Of a DNA stretch of 8,889 nt, positions 1 through 6,134 are shown in pieces. Below the pieces are notes generated by a model, which worked only from the letters and a program-made list of their open reading frames with translations, was not told the origin of the DNA and made no database searches. Each line of letters starts with the position of its first letter. The first letter of the stretch is position 1. The stretch covers positions 1-8,889 of the forward strand of contig WRKC01000073.1 of NCBI GenBank assembly GCA_009778275.1, read 5' to 3'. This stretch comes from Methanomassiliicoccaceae archaeon (GTDB taxonomy: Archaea; Thermoplasmatota; Thermoplasmata; Methanomassiliicoccales; Methanomethylophilaceae). Made by a program: the position numbers and the translations under genes.

Positions 1-479
1 TGGCGGAGGATCCGAAGATAAAGGTCCCGATACACGTCCACCGCACAATGCACGGGGCTTTCACGAAGGACCCCCAGCACGGCATCGCCATGCTCCCGAT
101 AACAAAATTGGTGAGGATGTGCGGAGGGGACGCGCTTCATATAGGGACCCTCGGCGCGGGGAAGATGACCGGTTCTGTGAGAGGCGACCGCGACAGCCTG
201 AACGCATGCCTGAGCGACGACGGCAGATTCAAGAGCATGATGCCCGTCTGTTCCGGAGGGGTCTATCCCGGAATGATGGCGGGAATGATAAGAGCGTCCG
301 GGTTCAACGTACAGATACAGGCCGGAGGAGGGGTGGCAGGGCATCCCGGAGGAGTAAGGAAAGGGGCAATGGGAATGTGCCAGGCAGTTGATGCGGCGTT
401 CGAGGGCATAGATGCCGAGGTATACGCCGAGGACCACCCAGAACTCAAGGTCGCCCTTGATAAATGGGGGATAAAATGA
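1..479 (+). CDS. rbcL: Form III RuBisCO large subunit, C-terminal part (5' truncated by window edge)
   Basis: This is the last 158 codons of a ribulose-1,5-bisphosphate carboxylase/oxygenase; the frame is open from base 3 and the start lies outside the window. In archaea form III enzymes carboxylate the RuBP derived from AMP and other nucleotides, giving two 3-phosphoglycerate. What is visible is the C-terminal half of the TIM barrel. It includes the HVHRTMH segment with the active-site His/Arg, a GGDALHIGT segment with the loop-6 approach histidine, the loop-6 lysine in GAGKMTG (visible residue 54), the SGG phosphate-binding turn in CSGGVYPG, and the GGGVAGHPGG phosphate-binding glycines. 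The GGVYPGM and GHPGGVRKGA wording resembles archaeal form III rather than plant form I. The family usually has EG after the loop-6 lysine; here it is TG. The stop TGA at 477-479 overlaps the ATG of the AMP phosphorylase gene, which supports a shared pathway. Family assignment is secure; the form III assignment is strong from motifs and context. Confidence 0.93.
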   Translation, partial: AEDPKIKVPIHVHRTMHGAFTKDPQHGIAMLPITKLVRMCGGDALHIGTLGAGKMTGSVRGDRDSLNACLSDDGRFKSMMPVCSGGVYPGMMAGMIRASGFNVQIQAGGGVAGHPGGVRKGAMGMCQAVDAAFEGIDAEVYAEDHPELKVALDKWGIK

Positions 480-1981
480 ACATCAAAGTAAAATTCCTCG
501 ACATAGGCACGGAACCAACGGTCCTGATAAACGACGAGGATGCTTTGAAGATAGGCGGGAAGGACAACGACAGGGTCAGGGTAGACGGCAAGAGATCCGC
601 CACGGCGCTCCTGAACGTATCAGATTTCGTGGAGCCCGGAGAGGCGGTGCTATCAGGCAATCTGAAGGACAAGATCAAAGCAGAGGACGGGGACGTGCTG
701 AGCATCGTCTATGCCAGCAGCCCGGAGTCGGTCAGAAGCATACGCCGGAAGATGGACAAAGAGAAACTGTCGAGAGAAGAGATATATTCCATAGTCACGG
801 ACATCCTCGAGAACAGGCTCTCGAAGATAGAGATATCCGCATGGCTGACGGCGCTTTACATCAACGGTATGGACATTGAGGAGATAGCGGACTTTACTGA
901 AGCTATGGTAGACACCGGCGACAGAGTGGAGTTCGACCGCTCCCCCGTCTTTGATTTCCATAGTATGGGCGGTGTTCCGGGCAACAAGATAACCCCGATA
1001 GTCGTATCGATAGCCGCGGCAGCGGGGCTGATGCTTCCGAAGACATCGTCAAGGGCGATAAGCAGTGCCTGCGGGACATCGGATTTTGTGGAGACGTTCT
1101 GCGATGTGGAGATGGATGCGGCAACTCTGAAAAAAATATCGGAAGAGACCGGCGGGGTACTGGCATGGGGAGGCGCCATGAACCTGGCACCGGTAGATGA
1201 CCTGGTGATAAAGGTGGAGCATCCGCTGGGGATCAACCCGCGCGCGCAGATGCTGGCATCGATACTGAGCAAAAAACTGGCGATAGGGGCCACACATCTG
1301 GTGGTGGACATCCCGACCGGTTCCGGCACGAAGGTGCCGACGATAGAGGTCGCGAGAGCATACGCCAGGGACTTCATGGACCTGGGGGAGAAACTGGACA
1401 TCCATGTGGAATGTGCGATCACTTATGCCGACCAGCCGGTGGGGAACGCGATAGGCCCGAAGCTCGAGGCGAGGGAATGCATACGCATATTGGAAGGAGA
1501 GAAACACCCTTCAAGCGTCATTGAGAAAGCGTGCGATCTGGCCGGGATAATACTTGAGATGGGAGGATTCGCCAACGGATCGGAGAAGGCGAAGGAGATC
1601 CTTGATTCCGGCGCGGCCATGAAGAAATTCAGAGAGATAGTCGCAGCGCAGAAAGGCAATTACGACATCAAGTCAAGCGACCTCGTACCGGGAGAGTTCG
1701 TTGCGGACATCGCATCGCTGAAGGCGGGGTACGTGCACACGATCTCCAACAAAGAGCTGGTGCAGATAGCGATCGCCGCCGGTTCCCCATCGGACAAAGG
1801 CGCCGGCATACTGCTGATGAAGAAAAAAGGCCAGAGGGTCGAGAAGGGGGATGTCCTCTTCCAGATATACGGAGACAACAAGGCCAAAGTGGACCGGGCC
1901 AGAGAGCTTGCCGCAAAGTACAAGCCATTCGACATCGAGGGCATGCTGCTGAAAAGGATAGCGGCCCCGAGGACCAGATAA
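476..1981 (+). CDS. deoA: AMP phosphorylase (archaeal DeoA-type)
   Basis: The 501-residue protein belongs to the archaeal AMP phosphorylase family, homologous to thymidine phosphorylase. These cytoplasmic enzymes convert AMP (and CMP/UMP) plus phosphate into base and ribose-1,5-bisphosphate. An N-terminal domain of about 85 residues, typical of the archaeal enzymes and absent from bacterial thymidine phosphorylase, precedes the helical and alpha/beta core. The core carries the phosphate-binding DFHSMGGVPGNK (160-171) and the substrate-binding PKTSSRAISSACGTSD (188-203). WGGAMNLAPVDD and HPLGINPRAQMLASI follow, both typical of the family. I chose the ATG at 476 because its N-terminus MNIKVKFLDIG matches the usual family start and because a G-rich ribosome-binding stretch (466-471) sits just upstream; an in-frame ATG at 464 would add four residues. 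The start overlaps the RuBisCO stop as ATGA, so translation is probably coupled. The ribose-1,5-bisphosphate isomerase that would link the two enzymes is not in the window. Length is normal and key residues look intact. Confidence 0.94.
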   Translation: MNIKVKFLDIGTEPTVLINDEDALKIGGKDNDRVRVDGKRSATALLNVSDFVEPGEAVLSGNLKDKIKAEDGDVLSIVYASSPESVRSIRRKMDKEKLSREEIYSIVTDILENRLSKIEISAWLTALYINGMDIEEIADFTEAMVDTGDRVEFDRSPVFDFHSMGGVPGNKITPIVVSIAAAAGLMLPKTSSRAISSACGTSDFVETFCDVEMDAATLKKISEETGGVLAWGGAMNLAPVDDLVIKVEHPLGINPRAQMLASILSKKLAIGATHLVVDIPTGSGTKVPTIEVARAYARDFMDLGEKLDIHVECAITYADQPVGNAIGPKLEARECIRILEGEKHPSSVIEKACDLAGIILEMGGFANGSEKAKEILDSGAAMKKFREIVAAQKGNYDIKSSDLVPGEFVADIASLKAGYVHTISNKELVQIAIAAGSPSDKGAGILLMKKKGQRVEKGDVLFQIYGDNKAKVDRARELAAKYKPFDIEGMLLKRIAAPRTR

Positions 1982-1982
1982 G

Positions 1983-2789
1983 ATGCGGGAACTGTGTGTC
2001 ACCGTCGATCTGGACAGGGACGTGAACATCCGCATACCGGGAAGCGCCGCCGCAGGGTCCATAGACAGGGGGAGCGGCACACGGCCGAGGTTCTCATCAT
2101 CCCAGAAAGGTCTCTCGCTGCTTGCGGAACTCTTCGATGAACTGGCACTGAAAGCGACATTCTTCGCGGAGGCCGCGACGTTATCTGCTGTCGGCGCAGG
2201 AGCCCTGTCGGGGCATGACGTGGGGATACACGGAGTGGACCACGAGGACATCGCCGCGGTTCAGGGAGCGGAAGGAAAAAGGAGGATCATAGAAGAGGCC
2301 GCCGCTGTCGTGAAGGATGCGGTCGGCAGAGCGCCGGGATGCTTCAGGGCGCCATACATGAGCGCGGACGAGGAGACGATCGGCATGCTCCCGGAATTCG
2401 GCATCTTTGTGGATTCTTCCCGTTACATAAAGATGTCCGGCTCGCTTATTCCGGAAAGGATGAGCAACGGAGTGTGGGAGATACCCGTGCCCGAAGGCAT
2501 CGACGCAGGCGGAAAAAAGATATCCGCTTATCTTTGGCCGATGCACGAGTCAAAAAGAGGCCCGGAGGACTATGTGGAGCTGGCATCGATCATGGACGAA
2601 GGCGTTTTCGTTATCGCGACGCACACTTGGCACATCGTCGAGTCGAGAGAGAGGGGAATGATGACGGGGGCTGAGGTCGAGAACAACATCGGCAACGTAA
2701 GAAAAGTGCTGGAAGGGATCATGGACATGGGAATGAGGCCGTCAACCCTCACCGACATCAGGAAACTGATGGAGGACAGGTCTCGCTAA
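1983..2789 (+). CDS. Polysaccharide deacetylase (NodB-like) family protein, cytoplasmic
   Basis: The 268-residue protein has the carbohydrate esterase 4/NodB fold signature. Motif 1 is TVDLDRD (7-13), with two aspartates in the catalytic/metal positions. Motif 2 is HGVDH (83-87), giving the two metal histidines. Motif 3 is RAPY (122-125), and a C-terminal ATHTWHIVE segment (212-220) supplies the late histidine. Enzymes of this fold remove N-acetyl or other acyl groups from sugars or related amides using a divalent metal. The protein begins directly with the barrel strand and has no signal peptide or membrane segment, so it should act in the cytoplasm, unlike cell-wall deacetylases. Its ATG lies one base after the AMP phosphorylase stop, with a GAGGA ribosome-binding site at 1969-1973, and it is the last gene before an AT-rich promoter. 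The substrate cannot be told from sequence; the location suggests a small sugar or nucleotide-related compound, but that is inference. The family is confident; the precise reaction is unknown. Confidence 0.85.
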   Translation: MRELCVTVDLDRDVNIRIPGSAAAGSIDRGSGTRPRFSSSQKGLSLLAELFDELALKATFFAEAATLSAVGAGALSGHDVGIHGVDHEDIAAVQGAEGKRRIIEEAAAVVKDAVGRAPGCFRAPYMSADEETIGMLPEFGIFVDSSRYIKMSGSLIPERMSNGVWEIPVPEGIDAGGKKISAYLWPMHESKRGPEDYVELASIMDEGVFVIATHTWHIVESRERGMMTGAEVENNIGNVRKVLEGIMDMGMRPSTLTDIRKLMEDRSR

Positions 2790-2801
2790 AATAATATAAT
2801 A
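2788..2801 (+). promoter_or_regulatory. Putative archaeal TATA box for the folD operon
   Basis: An unbroken A/T stretch containing ATAATATAAT (2791-2800) begins inside the deacetylase stop codon in otherwise GC-rich DNA. Archaeal TATA boxes lie about 25 bases before the transcription start, which would put the start near 2820, just before the folD ribosome-binding site. The predicted leader is therefore very short. This would make folD the first gene of a separate unit, although read-through from upstream cannot be excluded. Confidence 0.55.
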
Positions 2802-2820
2802 GAGTGGCTTTCGAAGGGAT

Positions 2821-2825
2821 GGTGA
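2821..2825 (+). promoter_or_regulatory. Ribosome-binding site deciding the folD TTG start
   Basis: GGTGA, complementary to the 16S 3' end, lies four bases before the TTG at 2830. The same core precedes kptA, uppS and the radical SAM gene, so it is the usual signal in this window. It supports the TTG over the out-of-frame ATG and GTG that lie on or just beside it. Confidence 0.6.
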
Positions 2826-2829
2826 AGTT

Positions 2830-3708
2830 TTGTCCGAGCTGATACTGGGAAAGGCGATATCCGAGAGCATATATACCGAGCTCAGAGAAAGGATCGAGTC
2901 TCTGAAGTCCAAAGGGATCACGCCTGGATTGGCGGTCGTGCTTGTAGGCAGCGACCCAGCGTCCGAGGTCTATGTAAGAATGAAAGGCAAGAAGTGTGAA
3001 GAGCTCGGCATGCATTCGGTCACGATGACACTGCCGGAGAACACCACCGAGGAAGAACTTCTGAAAAAGGTCGAAGAACTGAATAACGATAAAAGCGTCC
3101 ACGGTTTCCTGGTTCAACTGCCGCTGCCTCCGCATATCGACGAGAAGAAAGTGATATATGCGATAGACCCGAAGAAGGATGTGGACTGCTTCCATCCGGT
3201 GAATGTCGGGAAGATGCTCATCGGAGAGCCGGAATTCCTTCCAGCCACGCCGGCCGGCGTCCAGCAGATGCTAGTAAGGTCCGGGACGGAGACGAAAGGA
3301 AAACATGTTGTTGTGGTCGGCCGGAGCAACATCGTCGGCAAACCGATGGCGGCGATGATGATGCAGAAAGGCGACGGAGCGGACTCAACGGTCACGGTCG
3401 TCCATTCGAGGACGAAGGACCTCCCGTCGATAACGAGGCTTGCTGACATATTGATTGTGGCGATGGGCAAACCGAACTTCGTGACAGCGGACATGGTGAA
3501 GGAAGGCGCTGTCGTGATAGATGTGGGAACGAACAGGATAGACGATCCGGTAAAAGGATCCAAGTTGGTCGGGGATGTGGATTTCGAGGGCGTGAAAAGC
3601 AAGGTTTCCGCCATATCTCCGGTGCCCGGAGGAGTGGGGCCCATGACAATATGCATGCTCATGGCCAACACGGTGGCGGCCGCCGAGAAGGCCCGCGTTT
3701 CAAGGTGA
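2830..3708 (+). CDS. folD: FolD, bifunctional methylenetetrahydrofolate dehydrogenase/cyclohydrolase
   Basis: This 292-residue protein of normal length catalyses NAD(P)-dependent oxidation of 5,10-methylene-tetrahydrofolate and hydrolysis of the methenyl form to 10-formyl-tetrahydrofolate, in the cytosol. Seen directly: the catalytic tyrosine/lysine pair Y48/K52 in SEVYVRMKGK, Q96 in VQLPLPPH, D119 in KDVDCFHPVNVG, the dinucleotide-binding GRSNIVGKP (164-172), and the C-terminal PVPGGVGPMT (264-273). The usual DG(F/L)HP has Cys120 instead of glycine, a minor change. The start is a TTG at 2830. No in-frame ATG or GTG lies nearby, the N-terminus SELILGKAIS matches the family, and GGTGA at 2821-2825 supplies a ribosome-binding site. 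Out-of-frame ATG (2819) and GTG (2822) are decoys. The gene has its own TATA-like box and is followed four bases later by kptA. In a methanogen, a tetrahydrofolate FolD suggests C1 units for biosynthesis are handled on folate rather than only on methanopterin (inference). Confidence 0.95.
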   Translation: MSELILGKAISESIYTELRERIESLKSKGITPGLAVVLVGSDPASEVYVRMKGKKCEELGMHSVTMTLPENTTEEELLKKVEELNNDKSVHGFLVQLPLPPHIDEKKVIYAIDPKKDVDCFHPVNVGKMLIGEPEFLPATPAGVQQMLVRSGTETKGKHVVVVGRSNIVGKPMAAMMMQKGDGADSTVTVVHSRTKDLPSITRLADILIVAMGKPNFVTADMVKEGAVVIDVGTNRIDDPVKGSKLVGDVDFEGVKSKVSAISPVPGGVGPMTICMLMANTVAAAEKARVSR

Positions 3709-3712
3709 TCGA

Positions 3713-4396
3713 ATGATAAGGGAATGTGAGGATCATGGCTATTTCCGCGACGAGTACTGTCCAATATGCGGAGAAGAGGGAAAGTTCCTGATGAATGATT
3801 ACGAGGTCGAGAAGCTCGGCAGGACGATGGCCGGCATACTCAGGCACGGAAAGCACGATCTGGATATGGACGATCAGGGATTCGTCGACATGAGGTCCAT
3901 TGTGGCGGTCATGAAAGCGAAGAATCCCAGGATGAGGTGGCTGAGGACGCATCACGTAGAGGCAATGGCCGAGACCGACCCCAAAGGAAGATACCAGATA
4001 TCGGGGTCCGATGTCAGGGCGACATACGGCCACACCATCGAGCTGAATCTCAGGCTCCCGGTGGACGGCATACCGGAAGTGCTTTATTTTCCAACGACGG
4101 AAGAGGAATGCGATCTGCTGCTGGAGGACGGGCTTTTCCCCTCGGACAGGGCAATGGTCCATCTTTCCCGTTCATACGGCGATGCTGTGAGAGCAGGTTC
4201 CGTCAGAGTGGACGATCCGGTGATCCTCGCTATCGACACGGTAGGCTGCATTGATGCCGGGATAGAGATAGGAAGGGCCGCGAAGACGGTGTTCCTTTGC
4301 GACCAGGTCCCGCCGGAGTTCCTTTACATCGCCGATGAAAAGGAAGATGAGGACGGCGAAGAGGACGATGACGGCCCGGATGAAGAAGAGGACTGA
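3713..4396 (+). CDS. kptA: RNA 2'-phosphotransferase, Tpt1/KptA family
   Basis: The 227-residue protein matches Tpt1/KptA, which uses NAD+ to remove an internal RNA 2'-phosphate through an ADP-ribosylated intermediate. Some family members are also reported to ADP-ribosylate 5'-phosphate ends. An N-terminal zinc knuckle, CEDH (5-8) and CPIC (16-19), is typical of archaeal forms. The N-terminal lobe has LGRTMAGILRH with candidate catalytic R44-H45 and the DMDDQGFVDM segment. The NAD-binding lobe has SDVRATYGHT (R102), VHLSRSYGDAV and AGSVRVDDPVILAIDT (R165 a candidate fourth catalytic residue). The last 20 or so residues after IADEK are almost entirely Asp/Glu, an extension beyond the catalytic core. 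The ATG at 3713 lies four bases after the folD stop, with GGTGATC (3704-3710) over that stop as ribosome-binding site. The in vivo substrate in archaea is unsettled, because archaeal tRNA ligation by RtcB leaves no 2'-phosphate. Confidence 0.92.
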   Translation: MIRECEDHGYFRDEYCPICGEEGKFLMNDYEVEKLGRTMAGILRHGKHDLDMDDQGFVDMRSIVAVMKAKNPRMRWLRTHHVEAMAETDPKGRYQISGSDVRATYGHTIELNLRLPVDGIPEVLYFPTTEEECDLLLEDGLFPSDRAMVHLSRSYGDAVRAGSVRVDDPVILAIDTVGCIDAGIEIGRAAKTVFLCDQVPPEFLYIADEKEDEDGEEDDDGPDEEED

Positions 4397-4398
4397 GC

Positions 4399-5349
4399 AT
4401 GGTGGACATTCTCAGGCCGGACGAGGTCAGGCAGAAATACGGTCAATTGTTCTGCAGAGGGTTCCTCACAATGGTGGATGAGGAGAACGGCATAGCGCAG
4501 ATAGTGGAGAAATGCATTTCAAAAGGCCCGGGGGAATGGGATGTCGTTAACCGTAAGAGGTCCGGCGGCGTCATCAAGGACATAAGAATGGACGGCCAGA
4601 CCCTGATAATGGATGTTGCAGTCGGAGAGAGGGAACTTCACTTCGGCCCGGTTTCCGAGCATGTCGGAGGCCAGGGGCTGGCAGCCCTTAAGGTCGAGGG
4701 CGACAGAGTAAGGACCACATGGTACGGCATCGCCGGAGCGACGATAGGCATAGGCGCATGCATACCGCAGTGCCAGGACGTGATCCAGACCGAATACCCG
4801 GACGACTTCAAGATGGGCGGGGCCCATGTGGCCCATGTCGATATCATCACTCCGAAGACGGTAAGGGTCATAGTGGGTATCGATGACACCGACACAAAGG
4901 AAAAAGGCGCATCTTGGGTCTCGACCCTGAAGATGGGAAGCAAATGCCCCATAGGCAGTTTCATCGAGCATAAGATAATACAATTGAATCCGAAGGTCCC
5001 CAACAAGACAACGAACTGCTGTTCCACGGCGGTATCCTTCGCGGTGAAAGAGGAAGAGATACCGGCGCTGATAGAGTTCTGCAGCGATTTCATGAAAGAG
5101 GAATCCTTCTCGGAGAATTCCGTGATGACCGTCTTCAAAGGGCTCCGCATACCAGATGCGCTGAAAGAATACGGAATGAGAGCGAAGACGGAGATCCTTA
5201 CGGAAGATGATGCCGTCAAAGCGGCTGAAGAGAGCGGGGTCCTAGTCATAAACCTGACCGGCCCCGCGGGTGTGATCGGTGCAGTGGCCTCCATAGGCTG
5301 TTTCGATATGGGCGGCGAGGCCGCCGGGATACCTGAGGATTTCAGGTGA
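4399..5349 (+). CDS. Methanogenesis marker protein 11-like, TiaS-related
   Basis: I recognise this 316-residue protein as methanogenesis marker protein 11, a family of unknown function associated with methanogens. Its core resembles part of TiaS, the archaeal tRNA(Ile2) agmatidine synthetase: GIDDTDTKEKGAS (160-172) corresponds to the TiaS nucleotide/kinase motif, LNPKVPNKTTN (196-206) to its LNPN-PxKT segment, and GVIGAVASIG (291-300) to its C-terminal glycine-rich motif. An N-terminal domain of about 150 residues is unlike TiaS and contains a CIPQC pair (121-125); CCST (207-210) adds further cysteines. There is no signal peptide or membrane segment. The start ATG at 4399 is two bases after the kptA stop, with GAGGA (4388-4392) six bases upstream. 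Co-transcription with the RNA enzyme KptA, together with the TiaS resemblance, suggests RNA modification or ATP-dependent phosphotransfer, but that is inference. The family call rests on recalled motifs and length. Confidence 0.8.
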   Translation: MVDILRPDEVRQKYGQLFCRGFLTMVDEENGIAQIVEKCISKGPGEWDVVNRKRSGGVIKDIRMDGQTLIMDVAVGERELHFGPVSEHVGGQGLAALKVEGDRVRTTWYGIAGATIGIGACIPQCQDVIQTEYPDDFKMGGAHVAHVDIITPKTVRVIVGIDDTDTKEKGASWVSTLKMGSKCPIGSFIEHKIIQLNPKVPNKTTNCCSTAVSFAVKEEEIPALIEFCSDFMKEESFSENSVMTVFKGLRIPDALKEYGMRAKTEILTEDDAVKAAEESGVLVINLTGPAGVIGAVASIGCFDMGGEAAGIPEDFR

Positions 5350-5351
5350 TC
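5344..5351 (+). promoter_or_regulatory. Ribosome-binding site of uppS overlapping the mmp11 stop
   Basis: AGGTGATC is an eight-base match to the complement of the 16S rRNA 3' end and contains the TGA stop of the preceding gene. It ends two bases before the uppS ATG at 5354. This arrangement suits termination-reinitiation and links the translation of the two genes. Confidence 0.65.
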
Positions 5352-5353
5352 TC

Positions 5354-6133
5354 ATGAAGCTGCCCAAGAGACTCTCTGAGACAGTATACTCCCGCTACAA
5401 GAGAGGGCTGATCAAAGAGGTACTCGGCGGGCCGATCCCGAAGCACATCGCGGTGATAATGGACGGCAACAGGAGATATGCGAAAGAGATCCTTGAAAAA
5501 GGCAAAAGCGAAGGCCACCGCAAAGGCGAGAAGAAAGTGGAAGAGATGCTGGAGTGGTGCCTGGAGCTGAAGGTCTCCCATGTCACGGTATATGCGTTCT
5601 CCACCGAGAACTTCAAAAGGGACAGGGAAGAGGTCGATTTCATCATGGGATTGTCGGAGGCCGCCCTGTACAGGATGGCCGATGACAAAAGGATCCATGA
5701 GAACAAGGTAAGGATAAAGGTCTTCGGGGACATCTCCATCCTTCCGGAAAGTGTCAGGAAGGCCATAGAATATGCGGACGAAAGAACATCCGCCTATTCC
5801 GATTTCAGTTTCAACGTCGCGATGGCATACGGAAGCAGACAGGAGATAATCTCCGCCGTCAAGGACATCGCGAGAAAGGTCGCGAACCGCGAACTTGAAG
5901 CAGAGGATATTACTGAAGAGATCTTCAGGAAGCACCTTTATACCTCAGACATACCGGATCCCGATCTGATCCTGAGGACATCCGGCGAGGTAAGGATATC
6001 GAACTTCCTGCTTTGGCAGCTGGCCTATTCGGAGCTGTACTTCACGGATGTTTATTGGCCGGGGTTCAGATACATCGACTTCCTCAGGGCGATAAGGTCT
6101 TACCAGCAGCGCGTAAGACGTTACGGTGAATGA
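5354..6133 (+). CDS. uppS: Polyprenyl diphosphate synthase (cis-prenyltransferase, UppS family)
   Basis: The 259-residue protein is a cis-prenyltransferase, which adds isopentenyl diphosphate units in cis to an allylic primer to make long polyprenyl diphosphates. In archaea these become the dolichol-type lipid carriers for surface glycan and N-glycan assembly. Seen directly: HIAVIMDGNRRYA (31-43) with catalytic D37, GHRKGEKK (54-61), YAFSTENFKR (80-89), LRTSGEVRISNF (207-218) for diphosphate binding, and WQLAYSELYF (221-230) with the conserved glutamate. MDGNRRYA in place of bacterial MDGNGRWA is the archaeal/eukaryotic style. The protein is soluble and probably acts at the membrane face. The ATG at 5354 is chosen for its strong ribosome-binding site over the preceding stop, and the next gene begins one base after this stop. 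Product chain length cannot be read from sequence. Confidence 0.94.
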   Translation: MKLPKRLSETVYSRYKRGLIKEVLGGPIPKHIAVIMDGNRRYAKEILEKGKSEGHRKGEKKVEEMLEWCLELKVSHVTVYAFSTENFKRDREEVDFIMGLSEAALYRMADDKRIHENKVRIKVFGDISILPESVRKAIEYADERTSAYSDFSFNVAMAYGSRQEIISAVKDIARKVANRELEAEDITEEIFRKHLYTSDIPDPDLILRTSGEVRISNFLLWQLAYSELYFTDVYWPGFRYIDFLRAIRSYQQRVRRYGE

Positions 6134-6134
6134 G

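Noticed and set aside
464..475. Upstream in-frame ATG for AMP phosphorylase
   Set aside because: The ATG at 476 gives the usual family N-terminus and a ribosome-binding stretch at good spacing; the G-run that serves it lies within the proposed extension.
3114..3764. Long open frame of 216 codons on the - strand, opposite folD and the start of kptA; similar - strand frames occur at 856-1422, 1673-2251, 4638-5294 and 6231-7055
   Set aside because: Each lies opposite a gene with clear family motifs, shows no recognisable domain itself, and is expected from GC-rich codon use on the + strand.
4876..4914. Marker 11 protein as a true TiaS
   Set aside because: The GIDDTD motif lies in the middle rather than at the N-terminus, and I do not see the TiaS OB-fold and zinc-ribbon tail; length and motifs fit marker 11 better.
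6126..6134. GTG start for the radical SAM protein overlapping the uppS end
   Set aside because: It would use up the GGTGA that otherwise sits five bases before the ATG at 6135, and has no ribosome-binding site of its own.
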